From NCBI GenBank assembly GCA_030699205.1, contig JAUYJY010000067.1, positions 1-13,458 of the forward strand: 13,458 nucleotides of DNA, given 5' to 3'. Every line of letters starts with the position of its first letter. Within the stretch, counting starts at the first letter, position 1. Position numbers and translations under genes: made by a program. Shown piece after piece: positions 7,201-13,458 of this stretch. Source of the stretch: Candidatus Pacearchaeota archaeon (GTDB lineage: Archaea; Nanobdellota; Nanobdellia; Pacearchaeales; GW2011-AR1). Below the pieces are notes generated by a model, which saw nothing but the letters and a program-made list of their open reading frames with translations, was not told the DNA's origin and searched no databases.

Positions 7201-7431
7201 CCAAGATAAATCTGAAGTAGTCACTGAGTGAATATAATCTTCCCTAACGTCCCTAATGCTTGAAAGACCAAATAAACCATTCACATCAAGGTCAAAGTTT
7301 AACTCAACTAATTCATTACCAAGCACAAAAGAATCATCTGGTTGCAACAAAACATCTTCCCCAAATGTAAAATACAAAGCAATTAAAACAAGCAAAACTA
7401 AAACTCCAGAATAAACATACCTCTTATCCAT
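4222..7431 (-). CDS. Membrane-anchored TIM-barrel glycoside-hydrolase-like surface protein
   Basis: 1069 aa. N-terminal signal anchor (residues 6-23), then a beta-sandwich region to about 310, then an apparent TIM barrel (about 315-725). The barrel has GFILDAP with D477 and GTEGEWEHY with E523/E525 as candidate catalytic acids. A beta-sandwich (about 745-825) follows, as in large alpha-glycosidase-type enzymes; I think of the DUF6259-like group, without certainty. Inside the barrel is a Cys-rich insert (C626, C635, C641, C646, C647, C663). After it come a thrombospondin-3-like calcium repeat (about 826-869, with DNCPDDYNP and VCD), a Gly linker, two DNDGDG metal-binding units, a membrane helix (1008-1029) and a basic 40-residue tail. 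It probably acts on external polysaccharide; substrate and activity are unknown. It is the last of three surface genes; its TATA box overlaps the upstream stop codon. Confidence 0.75.
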   Translation of the reverse strand: MDKRYVYSGVLVLLVLIALYFTFGEDVLLQPDDSFVLGNELVELNFDLDVNGLFGLSSIRDVREDYIHSVTTSDLSWEVRFLNNLDFNYVSTKSSDSNLIKSYGISTLSDGSQELTLIWDGGIVGGDTFSVEQTFTLRSDESFAHMGIKVFGENLNSHSVNLLSPVFNYNSLPEGSYSFLPFMQQSLRVDNPQTFSKFSGSGLSTGQLTNGLFPIFPFGTKSIAYFARYDSEGHAVQYKFKNDGISKYSQYFGVSGDKQTLNGEDYSQPYDFVVGVVSGKTEQSSYDATMEYKKWLEVQSFYPKKLIDREEVPDYIKRLKFASFINSGAIPPRTGEEPGMTPQEIIDILLLPYNVFNLEESLVSSYVWNLHPDRVDQYLPSPNLVDAMLQLEPLGVKFLAWVGNTYFRYPDVSYDVNPALQNAHALKIDGTQIFNNFNDGSIASWEMAAHSPAWQEHQTNQWLEKLGPNGASGFILDAPLPREDFGNGVYGGGSHYVQGTIAEHNLMKETITPQYPDFTIGTEGEWEHYAGTIDIYGVISYNVVRDTFNGFGADVKDVYKTEVDTMLYGGRIRFFGDLAGPFWWGHLDPRTWTIPVANSVVLGYLPMMWYNTHSSAVLAEESGGICASLDSTTSCSPGFFCSENNCCRNGYVWSQESGEDGACILESELPIGLWLDESSWTNFSTPFFTQMKPFTENMYGSFEDYDKYTIFGEYLRPIETDSVLEAINIYDGVPSTQLSFPSVGVGIWRGLDDSVGIIIANGKGVSQVVGFDFSFEDYGLTAGTNYNLYEHSGNEVILIDQYSGDMHLDISLESHEFKTLILIDSSSDLDNDGEGNLRWDTGEVWDNCPDDYNPGQEDSNGNGVGNVCDVSAIVPPPVITPPGNGGGGGGGGSASYACNDNRDNDGDGYCDFDGAVAGVECSGLPDSGCVSNTDNNEGNDLSVGDGGDSGVPECSDLEDNDGDGFVDMADAGCTDPDDDSEINELIDIGEESGQNIAEKKEGVKTGKVILWIILVILIVIILIVIFLIFRVLRMKRGINEITGKNSNDKSKIAFNRREDNGFSDLSNFR
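4459..4790 (-). repeat. C-terminal Gly/Ca-binding cassette, copy 1
   Basis: This segment is nearly identical to 7667-8008 in the adjacent surface gene. It encodes a Gly run, SASYACND, RDNDGDGYCDF, the spacer GLPDSGCVSNTDNN, DNDGDGF and DAGCTDPDDDSEINEL. Differences are scattered substitutions plus a shorter Gly run and one missing codon in this copy. Identity stops just before the membrane helix, where the two genes diverge. It marks a duplicated module or recent gene conversion. Confidence 0.9.
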
Positions 7432-7452
7432 CAGAAAAGAAAGGATTTACCA

Positions 7453-7459
7453 TTTATAA
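7453..7459 (-). promoter_or_regulatory. TATA box of the TIM-barrel surface gene
   Basis: TTATAAA on the minus strand is centred about 26 bp before the ATG at 7431 and directly follows the stop codon of the preceding gene (7462-7460). The gene can therefore be transcribed as a leaderless mRNA of its own besides any read-through from upstream. Confidence 0.5.
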
Positions 7460-10400
7460 TTACTTCGTCTTATAAATAACTCTGTCCTGATTTAAAACTC
7501 CCGATGCCCTCGCTAATTCAATAAATGTCGCCCTTCTTTTCAAAACCTTGACAATTAATATAACAAGAATTACAATTGCAACCAACAAAATTGCGGATAT
7601 TATCCAAAATATTCCAATCCTTATAGATTCTCCACTAACATAATCTTTCTTAGGCAATGAAGAAGGTTCTTCTCCAATATTTATTAATTCATTTATCTCG
7701 CTATCATCATCCGGATCAGTGCAACCAGCATCAGCCATATCAGAGAACCCATCTCCGTCGTTATCTTTCAAGTCAGAACATTCAGGAACTCCGGAATCTC
7801 CACCATCTCCAACAGGTAAATCATTTACTTCGTTATTATCCGTATTGCTCACGCATCCCGAATCAGGTAAACCATTACAGCCGTTTACTCCAGCAACAGC
7901 ACCATTAAAATCGCAATACCCATCTCCGTCGTTATCTCTATCATCATTACAGGCATAGCTCGCACTTCCGCCACCGCCTCCACCGCCCCCGCCCCCATTT
8001 CCGGGAGGATTAGCAGGAGCTCCTGGAATATCACAATCAGGATCTAAACTATCTGTAAAACCGTCGCAATCATTATCCAATCCGTCCGAACAAGACAATT
8101 CAGTATTCAATTGATAACTTGCAGGATATGAGCATTGCCACGTCCCTACTTCAGAACCTACTCCCCCCAATCCTATTCCTGAACAGCTTACTGCTCCAGC
8201 AGAACAAACTCCGACACTCAAACACGCACTAATTCCAGTACAAGATGCAGAACCTATAATTGTTTTTTCATTAGAAACCTTGCTATCAAGATTAACAACC
8301 CTCAAATTATAATCACCAGAAGGAATTCCATTCTGCATTGTAATTACCAGTTTCGTCGGATTCCACACCAAAGAACTTCCCCCAGCAACGGCAGTTATAT
8401 CTCCCCAGCTGATTCCATCAACACTAAATTGCAAAACAGAACTATAAGAAAATCCAGTTTCACTACTCCCTGCAAAAATTTCTAAATCAAAGGGCAATCC
8501 TGCTTCAACACCTAATGGAGATACATAACTAATCTCTGGAAATGGCTCTAAAACTGAAATATTAAATCCATTAGATATCTGCCCTGCATTGTCTATATAT
8601 ATCGTCGCAGTTCCCTCAAAGGGATAAGCTTGAGATGTAATTCTCAAATTCCCATCAACAAATTCGTGAGCATAAACATTATCATTCCCGGCTAAAACAA
8701 CATGAACAATAGGATTAGCTCCGAAATCAGTCCCTGAAATAGTCAAAGTATTCTGGAAGTTATTATATATCTCTCCAGGCGTTACACCCGTAATTACAGG
8801 AGCACCTGCAAGAGCATTTACCGTTAAACTTCCGCTTTGTATCGCTGAAATTCCTGAATTAACAGGAACAGCCCTGAAGTAATAACTATCTGACACAGGC
8901 TGTAATGACACGTTTCCTGAAAAGTTAAATATAACCACAGCAATTAAAACAATAATTAAAATCAAAACTAAATTCTGATTTTTCATATCTTTCTTCTTTC
9001 TTCCAAATAAAGCAACGAAACCAATCAAACTTCCCTGTAAAATTAAAGGAATTATAATTCCAATACCAAGACCAAATCCAGAAACAGGAGTCATCCAAAC
9101 AAGACTCGCTTCTCCTCCAGCGATAGTAACTGGACTGCTCTCACTAACCAAGGCATTTGTATTTCCGTTATAAATCTTAAATACAACTCCTTCGCCATTA
9201 CATCCAAGATTTCCTGCAACTTTCATAGTGCTTGATTCCCCGACATTCACTTCGGTAGGATTCCAAGTTGCAGAAGTCAAAACACATCCTATCTGAGGAG
9301 TTATATCTAATAGATAAGAATCAAAACTCCCATCCACAGGATTTTTCACATAAATGTCATAAGAACCAGTAGCCATTCCAGAAGGAATATTCAAATTTAT
9401 ACTTGTCTCTAAATTAATGGTATAATCCGTTCCTACAAAATAAGTTACCTGTCCTCCCTGTCCAAAACCATATCCAACCAAACTAGTAGTTCCATAAATA
9501 TTTTGAGTTCCATCTCCACCAATAGGTGCATAAAACCCTGTCCCTGTAATCTCTACACTCCCTCCTTGTGCAACTGAACTAGGAATTATTGAATTTATCA
9601 CAGGAGACTCAGAAGTAATTGTTAAATCAAAAAAATCAGAAATACAACCGCTAGCAGTATCTAAAACATGAAGGTTCGCAACAAATGGAGGAGCACCTTC
9701 AGCAGGGAATGCAAATCCTAATGTATTCTCATCTATAAACGCACTGCCCAAATCAGTAATTCCAAACATTACTGTAGAGTCTGCAGTAAACCCGCTTCCA
9801 ATTAATTGGAACCCTTGTGTCCCCCGATTAGGTACTGTTGAAGAGGGAAGAATAGAATTAACAACAGGGGGTGCTACGGGACAAGTAATTGCCTGAGTAA
9901 CAATAAAACTCACAACATTTGAAATAGGGTCATTATTCGGGTCTGTGTCATAATCTGGATTACTAATTTGTAAATCATAAGTTCCAGCAGGAGTACCAAT
10001 GGGCAACGTGAGTCTCAAGTCTCCAGAAATATAATCAAAAATACCTGGAATTTGAAACAATGGGAGATATGTTGTTCCTGCATACGTCCAAAACAAACTC
10101 GATCCTTCAAAGACAGGCTCGGTTACGGCAGGATTTGGATTTTCTACTCTCTGCAAGAAATTATCTCCTATTAAAGTCACAACAATTGAACCACCATTCG
10201 GAGAAGTAGGAGGATTAACCAAATTTATCTGAGCCGGAGGACTTGTAATCATAAAATCAAAAAGATTGCTAATATCAACATAAGGATTATTAATAGGATT
10301 ATTATCAACATACAAATTAGCCACACCAGCCCAACATACCGCAGAACAAACATCAGGCATTGCAAAAGTTAATTCAGTTGAACTTCCTCCAGCATTAGGA

Positions 10401-10972
10401 GAAATTTGAAGTTCTCCAATACCTGGAAAATTAATTCTAATACGTGCATTAGCAGGATCAAAACCGGTTCCGGTAATAGTGATTAAAGTCTCCTCAGTAT
10501 TCAAAACTATACCCGGAGTAACTGAATTAATTTGAAGAGGATTTGGAATAGTTATACTTCCACCGGGAGGAACTACAGGAATAGCATAAGCACTATTCCC
10601 TTGTAAATTATAAGAATAAACCCTATAAAAATAAGTATACCCCGGAACTAAAGGTGAAACGACCCCCTCATCGACACAGAAAGTGACATCTGTAGGCACA
10701 TGACAAACTTCCACAAGGTTTAAAGAAAAATCAGAACTTGTAGACCTTTCAACCTTAAATCCTAACTCATCAATCGAATTATCATCCCAAGACAAATAAA
10801 CACTAGGAGTTGTTTCTGTGGGTTGTAAAAGTACAACAACGTCATAAAGATTAAACCAAAACAAAGACAAAATAAAGAGAAGAACAACAAGACCAGCAAT
10901 CCGTCTAATATCTCTCCTGTTTTCTAAATCCCTCTTGTTCTTTAAATCCCTCTTTTTCATATTAAAATACAT
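7460..10972 (-). CDS. Giant FnIII/TIG-repeat surface protein, apparent in-frame fusion of two proteins
   Basis: 1170 aa from the first ATG (10972). An upstream TTG at 11038 would overlap the previous gene and adds nothing conserved. In order: basic N-terminus with three KRDLxN-type repeats (6-24); signal anchor (25-43); FnIII domain (about 53-133); four IPT/TIG domains (about 145-560, each opening like INSVTPG or VNSILPS); a beta domain; membrane helix (633-656); GRKKKD; then M663 and a second signal-anchor-like helix (668-684). The second half has a short FnIII-like segment, two more TIG domains (about 725-890), a Cys-rich stretch with a MopE-like DGLDNDCDG metal motif (about 960-980), a Gly linker, the DNDGDG cassette, a membrane helix (1119-1141) and a basic tail. 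TIG stalks usually mediate adhesion or glycan binding. Residue 663 looks like a former start codon. Confidence 0.82.
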   Translation of the reverse strand: MYFNMKKRDLKNKRDLENRRDIRRIAGLVVLLFILSLFWFNLYDVVVLLQPTETTPSVYLSWDDNSIDELGFKVERSTSSDFSLNLVEVCHVPTDVTFCVDEGVVSPLVPGYTYFYRVYSYNLQGNSAYAIPVVPPGGSITIPNPLQINSVTPGIVLNTEETLITITGTGFDPANARIRINFPGIGELQISPNAGGSSTELTFAMPDVCSAVCWAGVANLYVDNNPINNPYVDISNLFDFMITSPPAQINLVNPPTSPNGGSIVVTLIGDNFLQRVENPNPAVTEPVFEGSSLFWTYAGTTYLPLFQIPGIFDYISGDLRLTLPIGTPAGTYDLQISNPDYDTDPNNDPISNVVSFIVTQAITCPVAPPVVNSILPSSTVPNRGTQGFQLIGSGFTADSTVMFGITDLGSAFIDENTLGFAFPAEGAPPFVANLHVLDTASGCISDFFDLTITSESPVINSIIPSSVAQGGSVEITGTGFYAPIGGDGTQNIYGTTSLVGYGFGQGGQVTYFVGTDYTINLETSINLNIPSGMATGSYDIYVKNPVDGSFDSYLLDITPQIGCVLTSATWNPTEVNVGESSTMKVAGNLGCNGEGVVFKIYNGNTNALVSESSPVTIAGGEASLVWMTPVSGFGLGIGIIIPLILQGSLIGFVALFGRKKKDMKNQNLVLILIIVLIAVVIFNFSGNVSLQPVSDSYYFRAVPVNSGISAIQSGSLTVNALAGAPVITGVTPGEIYNNFQNTLTISGTDFGANPIVHVVLAGNDNVYAHEFVDGNLRITSQAYPFEGTATIYIDNAGQISNGFNISVLEPFPEISYVSPLGVEAGLPFDLEIFAGSSETGFSYSSVLQFSVDGISWGDITAVAGGSSLVWNPTKLVITMQNGIPSGDYNLRVVNLDSKVSNEKTIIGSASCTGISACLSVGVCSAGAVSCSGIGLGGVGSEVGTWQCSYPASYQLNTELSCSDGLDNDCDGFTDSLDPDCDIPGAPANPPGNGGGGGGGGGGSASYACNDDRDNDGDGYCDFNGAVAGVNGCNGLPDSGCVSNTDNNEVNDLPVGDGGDSGVPECSDLKDNDGDGFSDMADAGCTDPDDDSEINELINIGEEPSSLPKKDYVSGESIRIGIFWIISAILLVAIVILVILIVKVLKRRATFIELARASGVLNQDRVIYKTK
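7667..8008 (-). repeat. C-terminal Gly/Ca-binding cassette, copy 2
   Basis: Second copy of the module at 4459-4790, in the same orientation and about 3.2 kb away. It has ten rather than eight consecutive glycines and one extra codon (NGCNG instead of ECSG). The remaining differences are scattered substitutions. The membrane helix and cytoplasmic tail that follow are unrelated between the two genes, so the boundary of similarity is sharp. Confidence 0.9.
10901..10954 (-). repeat. Three tandem 18-bp units in a coding N-terminus
   Basis: Units 10937-10954, 10919-10936 and 10901-10918 follow each other directly. On the minus strand each encodes a version of KRDLKN / KRDLEN / RRDIRR. The first two differ at only a few bases; the third is more diverged. 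They lengthen the positively charged cytoplasmic segment before the signal anchor by in-frame duplication. Confidence 0.7.
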
Positions 10973-11013
10973 CAATCCTCTGAATATACACTGATTTATC
11001 CTTTTTATATTTA
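10970..11013 (-). promoter_or_regulatory. Promoter and start region of the TIG-repeat gene
   Basis: Minus-strand AAATATAAAAAG (11013-11002) is a TATA-like box, predicting a start near 10981. It is followed by AGAGGATTG directly before the ATG at 10972, so GAGG could serve as a short ribosome-binding site. This supports the 10972 start over the TTG at 11038, which lies upstream of the box. Confidence 0.45.
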
Positions 11014-11018
11014 TTTCT

Positions 11019-12893
11019 TCAACGAAGTCTATTTTCAACAGGCATCCGGCGGAGCATCATTGGGGGTTTCTCAATTTTTTTCCTTAAATGCCTTACAATC
11101 AGCAAAACTAAAATTACAATTAAAATAATAAGTATCCCCATAATTATCCAATATATAACATTTCTAAATTCAAAACCTTTTTCCGCAGGAGTGTCTATGA
11201 TACTTGTGCTTCCAGTAGGTGGAGTTACGGGAGGAGTTATAGGCACAGTAGTATTCCCGGAAGTATTCCCAGCAATCAAAGTATTAACCACCCCAACATT
11301 TCCTAAAGAACTATTAACGACGCTAAAATTAACCCACTTCTTAAACAAAACATTATTTTCAGAAGTATTTATAAATTTTGCAAAAAATACGGCGGTATAA
11401 TTTCCTTTATTTAATTCCGCCTGCTCATAAACAAAACTTCTATTATCTGTAGTATTCATTGTCTTGTTGTTCCTTCCAGAATTCAAACTAAACCATGCCT
11501 TCCCCTGAAAGTTTAACCTAGCTCTAAAATCAACAGGAAATTCATCAAGATAATAAACTTCATTCCTATCCGGCTCTGTAACCGTTAAAGCAGGCACAAC
11601 ATCTTTTTCTCCAATAGAATATTCAGACCACGAAGGAACTGAAAATTTCACATTTTCCTCCGTCAGAGAACCCAAAGCAATGCATATATCTGGAGGACAA
11701 GTTTCCCCGTCTCTTTTTATTTCAGGATTTTGGAAATCGGAAAGTCCAAAAAAACTAATATTTGCACTTTTATTAAATTCTTTATTTAAACTGGAATTTA
11801 CAAAAGCAGAATTATATTCAACTCTCAAATCCTTGCTTAAATTTCCCCCAGTTCCATTTATCTTCTCTAAAAATGCAATTTCACCATCTTCAGAGTTTTT
11901 ATATCTTAAAACAATTCCATCAGGTAAGAAATTATATTTAGGCAAATAAGAATCTTCTAAAACAACATTCCCTGTGTTTCTTAAAACATTTATATCAAAA
12001 GAATTTGTATTTGCAGTGTTTAAATTCTTTATACTGACTTTAGAAACTGAATTTAATGAGATTGCATCACCCAAAGTATCAAGAATCACTCCACCCTCAA
12101 TTCTATTTTCTCTATTCGTATTTTCTATATAAATTGCACCTACATCCCCTTGAAAACCATTATTTATTAAATCATTTTCTTCAGAAGAAAGCAAAGCAAT
12201 GCCGACAACCACACCTCCAATTAGATTTCCTTCTAAAATATTTTCATGACTTTCAGACAATCCAATTCCTCCTGCGCTTCCAATTGCTCCCACAATGACA
12301 TTTTTATAAATTTTATTATCTAAAGAATCTTTCTCCAAAAAAATCCCAAGATTATTAAGTGTTAACTCATTCTCTCCGATATAATTCTTAGAACTATTCC
12401 CGCTAACATTTATACCAATATTAAGATTTTGTCCGATAAACGAACCAGAAATATTTGTCCTATTTGAATTATATATTTCAATACCATTTCCAAAGTTATC
12501 TACCGTTAATCCAAGAATAGAAACATTTTCTGCTTCAATTAAAATTCCCAAGGTTCCGGGAGTATTGCTTCCGATAATTCCAGAAACCCCCGCCCCAGTC
12601 GGATTTCCATCAATAGTTACATTTGATGCAATAATGTGCAAACACTTCTCTCCAGAAACTCCTGAAAAAGAAATACCATTTCCAGAAATAGTATAATAAA
12701 TATCTGGCGTACTCAATATCCCGCAAGCAGTTAATGGAACAGCATTCGCAGGAGGACTAAATTGAATTTCCTCAAAATTAAAAGCAAATTGAAATGCAAA
12801 AAGCAAAATTCCAAAGGCAACTATTAAAACAGAAACAATTGCAATCCCGTAAGTCACCCCATTTCCAGCAGACGCATCCCTCTTAAAATCCAT
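11019..12893 (-). CDS. Parallel beta-helix (NosD/PbH1-like) surface protein
   Basis: 624 aa from the ATG at 12893; the TTG at 12908 lies only about 9 bp from the TATA box. N-terminal signal anchor (about 16-40: YGIAIVSVLIVAFGILLFAF). Residues about 85-310 form a right-handed beta-helix of short Asn/Gly/Ile-rich rungs (SNVTIDGN, ENVSILGLTVDNFGNGIEI, ENELTLNNLGIFLEKDSLDNKIYKN...), a fold used by carbohydrate-active or glycan-binding proteins. Then comes a CPPDIC region with PSWSEYSIGE, an Ig-like domain (about 430-540), a Pro/Thr linker, a membrane helix (578-600) and a basic tail. I count 20 N-glycosylation sequons (NxS/T), so the exposed part is probably heavily glycosylated. No catalytic residues can be assigned; it may be a binding or structural protein. 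It is the first of three surface genes. Confidence 0.78.
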   Translation of the reverse strand: MDFKRDASAGNGVTYGIAIVSVLIVAFGILLFAFQFAFNFEEIQFSPPANAVPLTACGILSTPDIYYTISGNGISFSGVSGEKCLHIIASNVTIDGNPTGAGVSGIIGSNTPGTLGILIEAENVSILGLTVDNFGNGIEIYNSNRTNISGSFIGQNLNIGINVSGNSSKNYIGENELTLNNLGIFLEKDSLDNKIYKNVIVGAIGSAGGIGLSESHENILEGNLIGGVVVGIALLSSEENDLINNGFQGDVGAIYIENTNRENRIEGGVILDTLGDAISLNSVSKVSIKNLNTANTNSFDINVLRNTGNVVLEDSYLPKYNFLPDGIVLRYKNSEDGEIAFLEKINGTGGNLSKDLRVEYNSAFVNSSLNKEFNKSANISFFGLSDFQNPEIKRDGETCPPDICIALGSLTEENVKFSVPSWSEYSIGEKDVVPALTVTEPDRNEVYYLDEFPVDFRARLNFQGKAWFSLNSGRNNKTMNTTDNRSFVYEQAELNKGNYTAVFFAKFINTSENNVLFKKWVNFSVVNSSLGNVGVVNTLIAGNTSGNTTVPITPPVTPPTGSTSIIDTPAEKGFEFRNVIYWIIMGILIILIVILVLLIVRHLRKKIEKPPMMLRRMPVENRLR

Positions 12894-12910
12894 ATAACCT
12901 AATAACAAAA

Positions 12911-12924
12911 CCTATTTATTAATT
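12911..12924 (-). promoter_or_regulatory. TATA box of the beta-helix gene
   Basis: Minus-strand AATTAATAAATAGG is centred about 24-26 bp before the ATG at 12893, the spacing seen for the other leaderless genes here. The alternative TTG at 12908 would be upstream of the transcription start. Confidence 0.45.
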
Positions 12925-12982
12925 TACCTGATTTAAATTTCGCCCATTATTCAGGTCAAAAGCAAAAAGAAAACAAATTTTT

Positions 12983-13003
12983 AAGTTTATCAAAGATAAA
13001 CTT
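12983..13003. other. Perfect 9-bp hairpin in the divergent intergenic region
   Basis: AAGTTTATC-AAA-GATAAACTT, a perfect inverted repeat with a 3-nt loop. It lies between divergent genes, so it does not mark the end of any gene I can see. It may be a regulator site or a small RNA stem. Apart from this and the repeats nearer 13180, I see only a doubtful 24-codon ORF in 12925-13188. Confidence 0.5.
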
Positions 13004-13134
13004 CTTTTAATTATTCAAAATAAGAGTAGCTTTAACACAATCTTTAAAACATTGAAATGATTATTTCTGGCATGAATATAATATTTAAAGTGAGAGATGA
13101 GAATGACAAACTTATTCGACTCATAAATTAATTT

Positions 13135-13182
13135 TAGAGTAGTAAAAAAACCAAAAGGTTTATAAAGTATTGATTTACTCTA
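13135..13182 (+). promoter_or_regulatory. TATA box flanked by an inverted repeat
   Basis: TTTATAAA (13159-13166) is centred about 26 bp before the ATG at 13189. The heptamer TAGAGTA (13135-13141) and its complement TACTCTA (13176-13182) flank it. A related sequence, TAAGAGTAG, occurs at 13021-13029. The arrangement suggests a looping or dimeric repressor site over the promoter. Confidence 0.5.
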
Positions 13183-13188
13183 TTTATT

Positions 13189-13458
13189 ATGACAGATGAA
13201 TATCAGCCAACAAGAAAAGAAGTTTTTGGAGAAATGATGAACGGAGTTAGGCAGTATTTTAATGGAGACAGGCTAAATAAATTGAAACAAACTGGAGTAA
13301 ACTTTCTTGGGTTGACTGGAGTTATTTCTCTGGGTCCTTATATCCTTCCAACAACTATTAGATTATTTAAATATGAAGAAACTTCTTCAAGTGAAGAATC
13401 AAGTGAAGAAATAAAATTGGATGCAACACATCATGTTGGATTTTCGGCTGGTTTTTTT
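13189..13458 (+). CDS. N-terminal part of an unidentified membrane protein
   Basis: 90 codons run off the window edge without a stop. The start ATG fits the TATA box at 13159-13166. A soluble, charged N-terminus (MTDEYQPTRKEVFGEMMNGV) is followed by a likely membrane segment (about residues 37-58: GVNFLGLTGVISLGPYILPTTI). Next comes a Ser/Glu-rich loop (EETSSSEESSEE), and the frame ends as a possible second hydrophobic stretch begins (HHVGFSAGFF). I do not recognise the family. It is divergent from the surface-protein genes. Confidence 0.75.
   Translation, partial: MTDEYQPTRKEVFGEMMNGVRQYFNGDRLNKLKQTGVNFLGLTGVISLGPYILPTTIRLFKYEETSSSEESSEEIKLDATHHVGFSAGFF

Noticed and set aside
7657..7958. 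Two overlapping plus-strand frames opposite the second cassette copy
   Set aside because: They mirror the cassette, as at the first copy, and their similarity to the other shadow frame follows from the DNA repeat.
10973..11038. Extra 22 residues at the N-terminus of the TIG protein from a TTG start
   Set aside because: It would overlap the upstream gene by 20 nt and start before the predicted TATA box; the ATG at 10972 has a short GAGG site and keeps the basic-anchor layout.
12810..12893. Archaeal type IV pilin/archaellin signal in the beta-helix protein N-terminus
   Set aside because: KRDASAGNGVTYG precedes the hydrophobic stretch but lacks a clean class III cleavage site, and the protein has a C-terminal anchor and a beta-helix body unlike pilins.

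Overview
The window is AT-rich and reads as a piece of an archaeal genome, most likely a DPANN-type lineage (Woesearchaeota/Pacearchaeota-like). That placement is inference. It rests on TATA boxes (mostly TTTATAAA-like) centred about 26 bp before most start codons, so that transcripts would be leaderless; on ribbon-helix-helix/RelE toxin-antitoxin genes of archaeal type; and on giant surface proteins anchored by a membrane segment at each end. No rRNA or tRNA gene was seen to settle taxonomy.

Layout. (1) 52-2427, plus strand: a complete family B DNA polymerase that follows E. coli DNA polymerase II almost motif for motif, including a C-terminal QMKLF like a clamp-binding peptide. (2) 2428-2951: non-coding, with a TATA box and a dense nest of perfect stems, some mutually exclusive; this is a candidate structured RNA of about 270 nt. 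(3) 2952-4067: a toxin-antitoxin island. A 52-residue ribbon-helix-helix protein and a RelB-like antitoxin lie 1 nt apart behind two abutting palindromes, followed by a RelE toxin that appears to have its own TATA box. Convergent to it are a third antitoxin and a 50-residue ORF that overlaps its 3' end. A 35-36 nt imperfect direct repeat (2493-2527 and 4129-4164) flanks regions 2 and 3. (4) 4222-12893, minus strand: three surface proteins transcribed in the order parallel beta-helix protein, FnIII/TIG protein, TIM-barrel glycoside-hydrolase-like protein. Each has an N-terminal signal anchor and a C-terminal membrane helix with a basic cytoplasmic tail. (5) 12894-13458: a promoter region with inverted repeats, then the start of an unidentified membrane protein on the plus strand.

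How the genes may work together. The three surface genes look like one locus for extracellular carbohydrate recognition and processing: a glycan-fold beta-helix, an adhesive multi-TIG stalk and an enzyme-like barrel. The last two carry a nearly identical Gly-rich, calcium-binding-type C-terminal cassette of about 330 bp. The TIG protein looks like two former proteins fused in frame. The polymerase is probably a repair or translesion enzyme rather than the replicase.

The observations most worth following are the structured RNA region, the in-frame surface-protein fusion with its shared cassette, the repeat-flanked toxin-antitoxin island, and the bacterial-type Pol II.
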